A stretch of DNA of 64,000 bases from Hemicordylus capensis (lineage: Eukaryota > Chordata > Lepidosauria > Squamata > Cordylidae). The notes under the pieces are model-generated. The model was not told the DNA's origin. It did no database searches and saw nothing but the letters and a program-made list of their open reading frames with translations. Below are positions 11,966 to 21,620 of this stretch, piece by piece. Location: contig NC_069671.1 of NCBI RefSeq assembly GCF_027244095.1, positions 2,666,001 to 2,730,000 of the forward strand, written 5' to 3'. Made by a program: the position numbers and the translations under genes. Each line of letters starts with the position of its first letter. The stretch's first letter is position 1.

Positions 11966-14900
11966 TGGCTTCTGTACTGTTGCCTCCTTTCATTCTTGAA
12001 ATCTGTTGGAAAGGAATATTTTATGTCATTTATTTTGAAGAGCAGGATATCTCCCATCTTGCAGGCAATAAGAGAAGTTTGCTAAGGATTAAATCTTAGA
12101 TGTATTGGGCAATGTACTTCTCAAAGTTCTTTCATTTTAACCATCTTGCAAAAATCAAAATGTAGTAAATATTGGATGACATGACATCAAAATTACCCAA
12201 AGGAAGCTGGATTAGTCTACTCTAAAGTAACTTACTTTAGTTACTCATGAGTGGTATTATTGAGGAAGTTAGTCTGCTTGTCATCCACTGACTATATAGA
12301 TCTTGTATACATTCTACAATGATGAGAAGCCTTGTCATTTAAGGCATTGGCACACCTTTCTATTACACCCTGAGAGTTCCCTTTTTGTTGGTCTTTCTTT
12401 ACCTTGGTACTGTCTCGGTTTTTCAGGTGCACCATCTTTTTAACTCTGTCTTTGAACCAAAATCACCACTCAGGAATGGAGATCCCTGCGATGTGTGCGG
12501 GAACTCTGTTTCTTCCTGCCAGGCATGCTGCAAAACATACTTGGGAAGATAAGATGGAACACACACAAAGCATGTTCCTTTCCTTGCAAGCCAGCCACCC
12601 TCTCAGAGATCATGATGGTTCACAAAGCTGTTGGGAGAATACACATGAAGCATCAGTTCTACAGCTCCTGGATTCACAGTTTTTAGAGACTGAAGGAACT
12701 CAAGCCAGTAGCCTTGAGTGACATAGCCCCAGATCTCACAGAACTTTCTGAGGATAGAATGCAATATGCATGAAGCATGTTCCTACTCATATGAGCTTCT
12801 GTAGCCTCCTTGCACTGTTGCTTGAAATCTGTGGGGAAAGAACAAGATACAACTTTTATTTTCAAATGTGGGCCATTTTAAACTCATTTTTACACTAGGC
12901 AGCCCTTATTCCCTGAGAGTTCTCTTTTTGTTCACCTGTGTGCTCTTCACCTTGGTCCGGTCCCTGTCTCTGAGCCTTACCTATCACAGAGGCCTCTTCA
13001 TTCAAACGTCAGCACCCGGGCATGGAAGTTGTAAGGAGACATGTGCCAACTCTTCTTTCTTTGTGCCAAAACTTACCACAAAAGCTTACTGAGAGGACAG
13101 AAAGCAACCCTCATGAAGCATGTTCCATTCAAGAGAGCCACCATCTTAGAGTTTATGCTGCCTCCCACAGCTGTGGAAAAAATAAAGAAACCTGAAGCTT
13201 CTGTTGGTAACCCCTGAAATGTAGTGATTTCTGGGCCCTGAGTTCTGCAGCCCCAAGGCTGACTTCTCGTTACCTTCTTCCGTTCCTGCCCGAGATGCTT
13301 GCTGTTCTTTCTTGGCTTGTGTGTCATCGCCTTCTTTCATTCTTTCCTGAAATCTGTTGGAAAAGAGCAAGTTATGTCATTTATTTTGAATTGTGCTAAA
13401 TATCAAATTCTTATCTTATTTACTTATAACCTTAGGAGGTTGCTAAGGATTGAATCTTGGATAATAGGATAATAATAAAACTTTTCAACATCACCACTCG
13501 GGCATGGAGGTCCTTGAGAAAAGTGCACCAATTCTGTTCCTTCTTGCCAAACCGTTGCTCAGGGGACAGAATGGAACACGCATGAAGCATGTTCCATTCA
13601 AGACAGCCACCATCTTAAATCCATTGAGAGAATATAGAAGCCTGAAGCTTCCAACACGCAAGAAGGATGTTAGATTCAGGACAGCCACCATTTCAGATGA
13701 TGATGCCAGACAAAGCTGGTGGGAGGATAAAGAAAGAGGGAGAATAAGGATTCCTGTGGAGAGCCCCTATATCCAGTGTCTTCTAGGGCTTGGCTTATGC
13801 AGCGCTTGGTTTGTCTTATATTGCATGTTGTTGCCTCTTCTCATTCTCTCTTGAGACTCCTTTACTTCTTTCTTGCAGTCTGGAGAAGAGAAATCTGTAG
13901 GAAAGGAAGAAAGATTTTGGGGTGGGAAATATGGCATCTTTCTCTTGTAACATGAGACAGTTGCTAAGGATTATTTGTTTATTCAGCATATTCATAAACT
14001 GCCCAAACCACACATCTCTGGGCAGTTGACAATAAAGCATCACGCATTAAACACAAAGTTAATTACTACATATCAGATTTTGTGGATAATGAGCTGTTCA
14101 CAATTGTTTCATTTTTATATTAACCCGTGACAATCCATGTCTAATGAATGCTGAGCAAACATTTCAGATACACAGTCTTCAGTCTTCTGATGAAGCGCTT
14201 CATAATAGGATACAATTCCGCATCAAGGGAATTTATTTTCCTGTGAGATCATCTCATACACCCGAAGAGTTCACTTTTAGTTGGTCCAGTTGTGTAATTT
14301 ATTCGGAAGTGAGGGCAATATCATATCCTTATTTTATGAGGATTTTGCCTAAGGAGTGGATCATCATCAAAAACCTGCACATAATGCCGTGATACAGCTG
14401 GGGGCAGGGCCGGACTGGGGGCACTGAGAGGGCGCCGGAATGTATGTGGGGAGGGCGCCAGGTTTTGAGCAGAATAGGTAATTAAGGGTGAGAGTTGGGG
14501 CGCAGGGGCACCGTGTGGGTAGGGCGCACCGGGAATATGCCCTGTTGCCCTGTGGGCCAGTCCGAGCCTGGCTGGGGGTGGGGTAGGCGTGTTGGCAGAT
14601 TGTCACTTATACCCAGAGAGTGCTCTTTTTGCTCCCATCTGTCTCTGAGCCTTACCTGCCAGGTCGGCCTCTTGGGAGGAGGGAATGGTCCAGAAGCAAA
14701 CTCAGGCACGGTAGTCATTGGGACACATGGACCGACTCGGTTTCTTCTTGCCAAATTTGCCACGAAGCATTGTCGAGGGGCTACAATAGGACATGCATGA
14801 AGCATGTTCCATTAAAGGCAGCCACCATGTTAGAGTATATGTAGCCAAAGGTGTTTGGGGGAATAAAAAAGCCTGCACCTTCTAACACGCATGAAGCATG

Positions 14901-14989
14901 TTCTGTTAAAGGCAGTCACTATTTTAGAGGTGATGCTGCCCACCACAGCTGTTTTGTGTTGTGCTTTGTCTGTCATGTTGTATGTGTGT

Positions 14990-15235
14990 TTCTTGGATGT
15001 TTTGTAATGTCTTGTGAGCTGCCCAGAGAACACTTAATACTCTTGGGACAATAAAGAAGCCTGATGCTTCGTCTATGTGTGTGTGTGTGCTATGTCTGGA
15101 GTGTTGTATGTGTGTTTATTGGATGTTTTGCCATGTTGTGTTGTGAACTGCCCAGAGAACATTTATTATTCTTGGGACAATAAAGAAGCCTGATGCTTCG
15201 TCTGTGTGTGTGTGTGTGTGCGCGCGCGCGCACGT
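14990..15235 (+). repeat. Tandem duplication of about 120 bp with (GT)n/(GC)n tract
   Basis: Two copies share 'ggatgttttg', 'gctgcccagagaaca' or close variants, and 'gggacaataaagaagcctga', each ending in a (TG) run. The second run passes into alternating GC near 15222-15232, a purine-pyrimidine alternation that can adopt Z-DNA. Confidence 0.75.
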
Positions 15236-15509
15236 TTATGTATGTATATGTGTGTGTGTTGTTTGCTCCTTTCATGTCTTCTTAGCTTCTGAGACGTTGC
15301 CTCCTTTGGTAGTTTCTTGAAGTCTGTTGGAAAAGAGCAAAGGGTGTCATTTATTCTGAAGTAAGGGCCATTCACAGTCTTATTGGGATTTTGCCTAAAT
15401 ACTTTCCCCAGTTCTTTGTGTTTATCAGGTTGTAACTTTCATTGTCTAAGAAATACTGAACAAACATTTTTGGTATACATTCTTCAGCCCTCTTATGAAA
15501 AGCCTTATC

Positions 15510-16020
15510 ACAAAATGCAATGGTGCAGCAAGGGATCCTTTTTCTGATATATTTTGTCCTAGAACCTGGGTTTCCTTTTTTTGTTGCTTCATTCTCTGTT
15601 TTTGAGACTTACCTGTCACTCAGGCCTCTTGGGACGCGAAAATGTTCCAAAACCACTACTCAGGCACAGTAGTTAATGGACACATGCACCAATTCTATTT
15701 CTTTTTGCCAAGCTGCCACAAAGTGTTGTTGAGTGGGTAGAACAGAACACACATGAAGTGTATTCATTCAAGTCAGCCCCTAAATCGGAGATGCTGGGGA
15801 TTCTTTTTCTGGTATATTTTGTCCTAGAACCCGGGTTTCCCTTTTTTGTTGCTCCATTCTCTGTTTTTGAGACTTACCTGTCACTCAGGCCTCTTGGGAA
15901 GAGAAAATGTTCCAAAAGCACTACTCAGAACTGCCACAAAGCATTGTTGAGAGGGTAGAACAGAACACACATGAAGTGTATTCATTCAAGTCAGCCCCTA
16001 AATCAGAGATGCTGGCTAGC
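15510..16020 (+). repeat. Direct duplication inside the repeated block
   Basis: The segment near 15533-15800 recurs from about 15795, sharing 'tgatatattttgtcctagaa'-like sequence, 'gagacttacctgtcactcag' and 'gaacacacatgaagtgtatt'. The second copy lacks part of the middle. This is the youngest-looking duplication in the block. Confidence 0.7.
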
Positions 16021-16452
16021 AGAATTATAAAGATACCTGATTTTTCTAACATATATGAAGCGTCTTCCTTACAAGCCAGCCACCATATTATAGATTGTGA
16101 TGCCTCCCACAGCTCTGTAATGTATTAGGTTTTTATGCCGCCTCACCTAGATGGCTCTTGCAGTTCACAGATATAAAAAGATAAAAACTAATGACTCATT
16201 AAACCAAATCTGAGAGGCTAAGAAGAGTATTTTTTCTTCAGTTGAGAGAATCTAGAAGCCTGGAGCTTCCCACATGCATGAAGCATGTTCCATTCAAGCC
16301 CACTGCAAAATTAGAGATCATGCTGCCTCAGAAAGGTGTTGGCAGAATCTAGAAGCCTCAAGCTTCTAATGCACATGAAGGGTGCCATTCAAGCCAGCCA
16401 CTATCTTAGGAGTTATGCTGCCTTACACAGCTGTCGGGAGAATAAAGAAGTC

Positions 16453-16647
16453 TCAGGTTTCTTTTTGTTGTACCCCAACAAAGAGAGGTTCTTTTCTGGG
16501 CCAGTAGCCAAACACTTCACCAGCCGAGAAGGATTTAAAAGGCTTTCTTAGCTCTATAGTAGCAAAGGTCTTGGCAGCTATCGCTCGTCCAAGCTCGTCC
16601 CGATCATTTACAAGCATGACATATTTATAGCCTAGGAGATAGTGCAT
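16453..16647 (-). other. Unrecognised open stretch, possible exon
   Basis: The - strand encodes 64 residues of mixed, protein-like composition, including NDRDELGRAIAAKTFATIEL and an aromatic segment GEVFGYWPRKEPLFVG. I do not recognise it. Clear splice sites at both ends were not found, so it may be a decayed mobile-element or gene fragment. Confidence 0.25.
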
Positions 16648-16649
16648 AG

Positions 16650-17385
16650 GTACTGCCCTTTTCCTTTGTCTGGACTTTCTGTAAATTTCCAGCTAACTTC
16701 TGCGCATGTATTCTTTTAGGTGAATACCTCATCACCTTCTTATCTAGTCTCTCCTGGCCCTCCTTGGCACAGAAAAGCAACTCCTTATAAGGAACCCCCT
16801 AGGCCCCCCTTACACAGACAGAATATATGAAAGGTAACATGGCTTTGGTCCGGTTCAGGCCTACACCATTTGGACAGTCTCAAATCACACTGAGTTTTCT
16901 CAGACTAAAATGGCCCAGTCTGTTGTTACACAGTCCCTGGCCTCACGGGATTCTCTGCTACAGCCCCTGTGCCGTTGCGCTCAGAAGTCCTGCCCTACGC
17001 TGTCCACAGTTATAACATTAGTATGCAGAGAGAAAGCTCTAATAGTGGACAGGTTTTCACCGTGATGCAGAAGACTGTGGCGCCCCAGCGTTCTGAGGAC
17101 GGGGAGAATCTGTTGCGTTTTACCCTCTGCAGACAAAATGCGATAAATGTGGGCAATGAGGTGGCAGGGCTTTTGTACACGTCAGCACGGCTGCAGCATC
17201 CTCAGAGGGGAGTTGAGGATTTGGGGCAAGAAGAAGCACAAGCAGAGAGGTGAACTCCATTTCCCCTCAGAGATTTTTTTTTAGCAGGGGGCTTGAAGCC
17301 CACATTCGCACTTTAAAAAAAAAAATTTCTGACAGAGTAGCAGGGCTTAAGTGGTTTCCTCCTTTTCCTAAGGCAACAGAGATTA
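16650..17385. other. Unassigned intergenic DNA
   Basis: I see no gene or identifiable repeat between the candidate-exon block and the minisatellite. Small poly-T and poly-A runs occur near 17274-17325. Confidence 0.35.
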
Positions 17386-19545
17386 CTATTATTGTTGAGG
17401 TAAAGTCCAAGGCTGAGCATAAAGCCCTTCTTTGCACTGTCCTGAAGACAGCCTTCCCTCAGAAACTATTCCTGTTATTGTTAAGGCAAAGTCCAAGGCT
17501 GAGCATAAAGCCCGTCCTTGCACTGTCCTGAAGACAGCCTTCCCTCAGAAACTATTCCTATTATTGTTGAGGTAAAATTCCAGGCTGGGCATAAAGCCCT
17601 TCTTTGGACTGTCCTGAAGACAGCCTTCCCTCAGAAACTATTCCTGTTATTGTTGAGGCAAAGTCCAAGGCTGGGCATGGAGCCCTTCCTTGCACTGTCC
17701 TGAAGACAGCCTTCCCTCAGAAACTATTCCTATTATTGTTAAGGCAAAGTCCAAGGCTGAGCATAAAGCCCTTCTTTGGACTGTCCTGAAGACAGCCTTC
17801 CCTCAGAAACTATTCCTGTTATTGTTGAGGTAAAATTCCAGGCTGGGCATAAAGCCCTTCTTTGGACTGTCCTGAAGACAGCCTTCCCTCAGAAACTATT
17901 CCTGTTATTGTTGAGGCAAAGTCCAAGGCTGGGCATGGAGCCCTTCCTTGCACTGTCCTGAAGACAGCCTTCCCTCAGAAACTATTCCTATTATTGTTAA
18001 GGCAAAGTCCAAGGCTGAGCATAAAGCCCTTCTTTGGACTGTCCTGAAGACAGCCTTCCCTCAGAAACTATTCCTGTTATTGTTGAGGCAAAGTCCCAGG
18101 CTGGGCATGGAGCCCTTCCTTGCACTGTCCTGAAGACAGCCTTCCCTCAGAAACTATTCCTATTATTGTTAAGGCAAAGTCCAAGGCTGAGCATAAAGCC
18201 CTTCTTTGGACTGTCCTGAAGACAGCCTTCCCTCAGAAACTATTCCTGTTATTGTTGAGGCAAAGTCCAAGGCTGGGCATGGAGCCCTTCCTTGCACTGT
18301 CCTGAAGACAGCCTTCCCTCAGAAACTATTCCTATTATTGTTAAGGCAAAGTCCAAGGCTGAGCATAAAGCCCTTCTTTGGACTGTCCTGAAGACAGCCT
18401 TCCCTCAGAAACTATTCCTGTTATTGTTAAGGCAAAGTCCAAGGCTGAGCATAAAGCCCTTCTTTGGACTGTCCTGAAGACAGCCTTCCCTCAGAAACTA
18501 TTCCTGTTATTGTTGAGGCAAAGTCCAAGGCTGGGCATGGAGCCCTTCCTTGCACTGTCCTGAAGACAGCCTTCCCTCAGAAACTATTCCTATTATTGTT
18601 AAGGCAAAGTCCAAGGCTGAGCATAAAGCCCTTCTTTGGACTGTCCTGAAGACAGCCTTCCCTCAGAAACTATTCCTGTTATTGTTGAGGCAAAGTCCCA
18701 GGCTGGGCATGGAGCCCTTCCTTGCACTGTCCTGAAGACAGCCTTCCCTCAGAAACTATTCCTATTATTGTTAAGGCAAAGTCCAAGGCTGAGCATAAAG
18801 CCCTTCTTTGGACTGTCCTGAAGACAGCCTTCCCTCAGAAACTATTCCTGTTATTGTTGAGGCAAAGTCCAAGGCTGGGCATGGAGCCCTTCCTTGCACT
18901 GTCCTGAAGACAGCCTTCCCTCAGAAACTATTCCTATTATTGTTAAGGCAAAGTCCAAGGCTGAGCATAAAGCCCTTCTTTGGACTGTCCTGAAGACAGC
19001 CTTCCCTCAGAAACTATTCCTGTTATTGTTGAGGCAAAGTCCCAGGCTGGGCATGGAGCCCTTCCTTGCACTGTCCTGAAGACAGCCTTCCCTCAGAAAC
19101 TATTCGTATTATTGTTGAGGTAGAGTCCAAGGCTGAGCATAAAGCCCGTCCTTGCACTGTCCTGAAGACAGCCTTCCCTCAGAAACTATTCCTATTATTG
19201 TTGAGGCAAAGTCCCAGGCTGGGCATGGAGCCCTTCCTTGCACTGTCCTGAAGACAGCCTTCCCTCAGAAACTATTCCTGTTATTGTTGAGGCAAAGTCC
19301 AAGGCTGAGCATAAAGCCCTTCCTTGCACTGTCCTGAAGACAGCCTTCCCTCAGAAACTATTCCTGTTATTGTTGAGGCAAAGTCCAAGGCTGGGCATGG
19401 AGCCCTTCTTTGCACTGTCCTGAAGACAGCCTTCCCTCAGAAACTATTCCTGTTATTGTTGAGGCAAAGTCCAAGGCTGGGCATGGAGCCCTTCCTTGCA
19501 CTGTCCTGAAGACAGCCTTCCCTCAGATAATTTTTTGTTGAAGTA
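17386..19545 (+). repeat. 86-bp minisatellite, about 25 copies, with higher-order structure
   Basis: The unit contains 'ctgtcctgaagacagccttc' and 'cctcagaaactattcct', and repeats every 86 bp with very few length changes. Two main variants, 'gctgagcataaagcccttc' and 'gctgggcatggagcccttc', alternate over much of the array. The second variant itself alternates between 'gtccaagg' and 'gtcccagg', giving a four-unit period of 344 bp between about 17.86 and 19.08 kb, with one slip near 18.38 kb. A three-unit block (17518-17775) is repeated at once (17776-18033). As 86 is not a multiple of 3, the open frames across it are a by-product. Confidence 0.95.
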
Positions 19546-19599
19546 AAGGCCAAGGCTGGGCATGGAGCCCTTCCTTGCAGTGCCTCGGAGGCTTGTCCT

Positions 19600-20150
19600 C
19601 GACCTAGTTGGTTTTCCAATGGCAAAGTGGCCGTGGAGCTTGAAGCCCCCTAGTTCCTGCCACCGCCTCGGCACTAGGCGCTCCTTTCCAGGAGTCTGGC
19701 AGCGTAGCTGAGGTGGTCTTCGGCGAGTCTTCTTCTTCCCTTGGGTTCCTTCTCCTGAGGCAGCGAGCAAAAGCCGCCTCAGCTGTCTGCAATCTCAAAT
19801 TAGGCGCGCTCGAGGCTCTTCGCCTCAGCTGTGGGGGGGCGGAGCCGTCTGTCAAGCAGTCCGCCAATGGGAGACTCGTGATGTCATCCAGGCAGCCAAT
19901 CCGGGAAGCGGGCTGGGCTCTCTGGGGTCGGTGGCGGAGTAGCGGGAGGCGCGCGCGTGGAAAGACCGCCCAAATCTCCCCCCTCGAACTTCTGCGTGGC
20001 GCTGCAGTCTCTGCGCCTGCGCAGCTCGAGTACCACCCGCCTCCGTTTTTATGGCCGCTTTTGGGACGTAGGTTTTCCGCATGCGCAGTACGAGCTGGGG
20101 ACGGCGGGGCTTCTGACGTCACGGCCACTCTCGGAGGGTGTTAAAATCGC
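19600..20150. promoter_or_regulatory. CpG island, probable bidirectional promoter, gene unassigned
   Basis: A CpG-dense, GC-rich stretch holds a GC box (near 19836), two gccaat motifs (near 19862 and 19895), NRF1-like motifs 'tgcgcctgcgca' (near 20010) and 'cgcatgcgca' (near 20079), and an exact CRE, TGACGTCA, at 20114-20121. It is about 1.3 kb upstream of MTFP1's own CpG island, so it probably serves another transcript, perhaps the - strand block to the left. The large open frames across it follow from the GC content and show no family resemblance. Confidence 0.7.
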
Positions 20151-20347
20151 TGCTTTTTATTTTCGTTTTTTTAATTGGGTTTTTTTTTTTTACAACTAGA
20201 GTGGTTTGTACAGCGGTTGTGATTATTTCAAGAAAAACAGATCTGTTAATGAGTTCAAGGTTAATCGGTCCGCGAGATGGATTCTTCTGCGCCTGCGTAG
20301 GACGCATCATCAGCACGAGATTGCTGCCTGTCGTGTCGTGCTTGTGT

Positions 20348-20512
20348 GCATTGCAGAAGGTCCCCGGTTCAGTCCTGGCAGCATCTCCAGCTAGGGCTGG
20401 GAGAGACCCCTGTCTGAAACCTTGGGGCGCTGCTGCTGCCAGTCAGTGTGGACAATCCTGAGGATGGACCAAGCGTCTGACTCAGCAGAAGGCCGCTTCC
20501 CTCCCTTCCTAA
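20348..20512 (+). mobile_element. Sauria SINE with tRNA-like head remnant
   Basis: It starts at 'gcattgcagaaggtccccgg', passes the 'ctggcagcatctccag' core and ends at 'gtctgactcagcagaagg'. Confidence 0.75.
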
Positions 20513-20642
20513 GAGGTTGGGAAACCACCCAGAAAGCATATATTTAAGACAACGAAAATTTTTTTTGAACCAGCAAACTGCCAAAGCATACAGCACGTTA
20601 CCAAAGCACAATTATATACAAAGAGGTTGTTTGTACACTGTA

Positions 20643-20760
20643 CGCTGCCAGTCTGTGTAAACAATATTGAGTTAGATGGACCAATGGTCTGACTCAGTAT
20701 ATGGCAGCTTGCTATGTCTCCAGGATAGGGCTGAGAGAGACTCTTCCTGCATGTTCCTAT
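20643..20760 (+). mobile_element. Sauria SINE 3' end, rearranged
   Basis: The 3' end ('ggaccaatggtctgactcag') is followed by a misplaced core piece ('ccaggatagggctgagagag'). Confidence 0.65.
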
Positions 20761-21047
20761 GTGCATCATAGATATGCAAAGTTTCACACACAAGGGTTGG
20801 GCAACCCACAGGGTTATAAAGTATATGCAGGCAGTATTGCAACTCGGGGGAAAAGGTTTCAAGAACTGGGAATGGCAAGAATCAGGGAATTGCGGGTGGG
20901 GGTGGTTGCGTCCCACGTGCCTTTTCCACAATTGCATGGGCAGAAATCTGGCCCCCAATGGGGATGGGAATAAGCAGGGGAATGTCGATCACCGGCTGGA
21001 ATCACCAGCAGCAGGGGAAGCTTTTCCTGGCGTGGAAGTAAAGACAC

Positions 21048-21083
<36 letters not shown>
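21048..21083 (+). repeat. (GT)n microsatellite
   Basis: About 17 GT units lie just upstream of the MTFP1 CpG island. Confidence 0.95.
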
Positions 21084-21087
<4 letters not shown>

Positions 21088-21129
21088 TTCACCTGCTGAA
21101 TGTCAGCCTGGTTGCTGCAGAGCCCGGCA

Positions 21130-21620
21130 ATTGGCCATTGGGGGGAGAAAAGTGTGTGGCTGGCTGGAGGAGGCGCCGTGGCGGGGGGTTCCCCAAGCGC
21201 GGAGGCGGAGGAGGGCGCTCGGCTTGGCCGGCCCCTCGCCGGCTCTCCCCGCCCTCCTGCCGGGCAAAGCGACCGACCAGTGGGAAGGCGGCTCGCCCGG
21301 CGGGCTCGGGTTCGGCGGGCTCCATTGGCCGCCGGGCTGGCCGTGCGTGCGCCACGGAGAGGGCCCCGCCGCTGGAGCCCGCGCTGGTGCCTCGCCGTGC
21401 CTGCCGGCCTGGGACGTCGCTGCCTGCCCTCGGCCAGCGGCTCGCATCGGCGCTGCTGAGCCCGGCCGGCCATGGGGTCGCCCGCCGACCAGCCCGCGCC
21501 GCCGCCGGTGGACCTTTATCGGGACACGTGGGTGCGCTACCTGGGTGAGTTGGCGGGGCGCGCCAGGCTGGGCAGGGCGCACGACCCCGGGCACGCTGGC
21601 GGCAGAGTGGGCCAGCTGGG
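21130..21620 (+). promoter_or_regulatory. CpG island promoter of MTFP1
   Basis: A very GC- and CpG-rich stretch surrounds the first coding exon and has no TATA box, as expected for a broadly expressed mitochondrial gene. The start codon lies inside it. Confidence 0.8.

Larger units (their letters stand above)
11940..16460 (-). other. Repeated candidate-exon block on the - strand
   Basis: Two motifs recur. The first is a - strand acceptor-like unit, a pyrimidine tract then 'ccaacag' then 'atttcaag', with inferred exon starts at 12002, 12828, 13353, 13894 and 15324. It is usually followed by a short A/G-rich, Lys/Glu-rich open stretch. The second, read on +, contains 'catgaagcatgttccattc' followed by 'agccaccatcttag' and, in several copies, 'aataaagaagcctgaagctt'. 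It occurs about ten times: near 12566, 12768, 13112, 13582, 14796, 14888, 15752, 15970, 16276 and 16370. On the - strand a donor-like 'caggtaag' follows the 'aagaggcc' motif near 12980, 14660, 15620 and 15870. The pattern fits tandem duplication of exons of a spliced, perhaps non-coding, transcript. I recognise no protein family. Local amplification of a repeat with chance splice sites is the alternative. Confidence 0.4.

Noticed and set aside
17518-19509. Series of 61-codon frames (MxCPEDSLPSETIP...)
   Set aside because: They come from the 86-bp minisatellite, which is not a multiple of 3, so the frames rotate and each ends after two units.
19604-20128. 174-codon frame on - in the CpG island
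   Set aside because: GC-rich composition explains it. It runs into the minisatellite and shows no recognisable domain, so I list the island only as a promoter.
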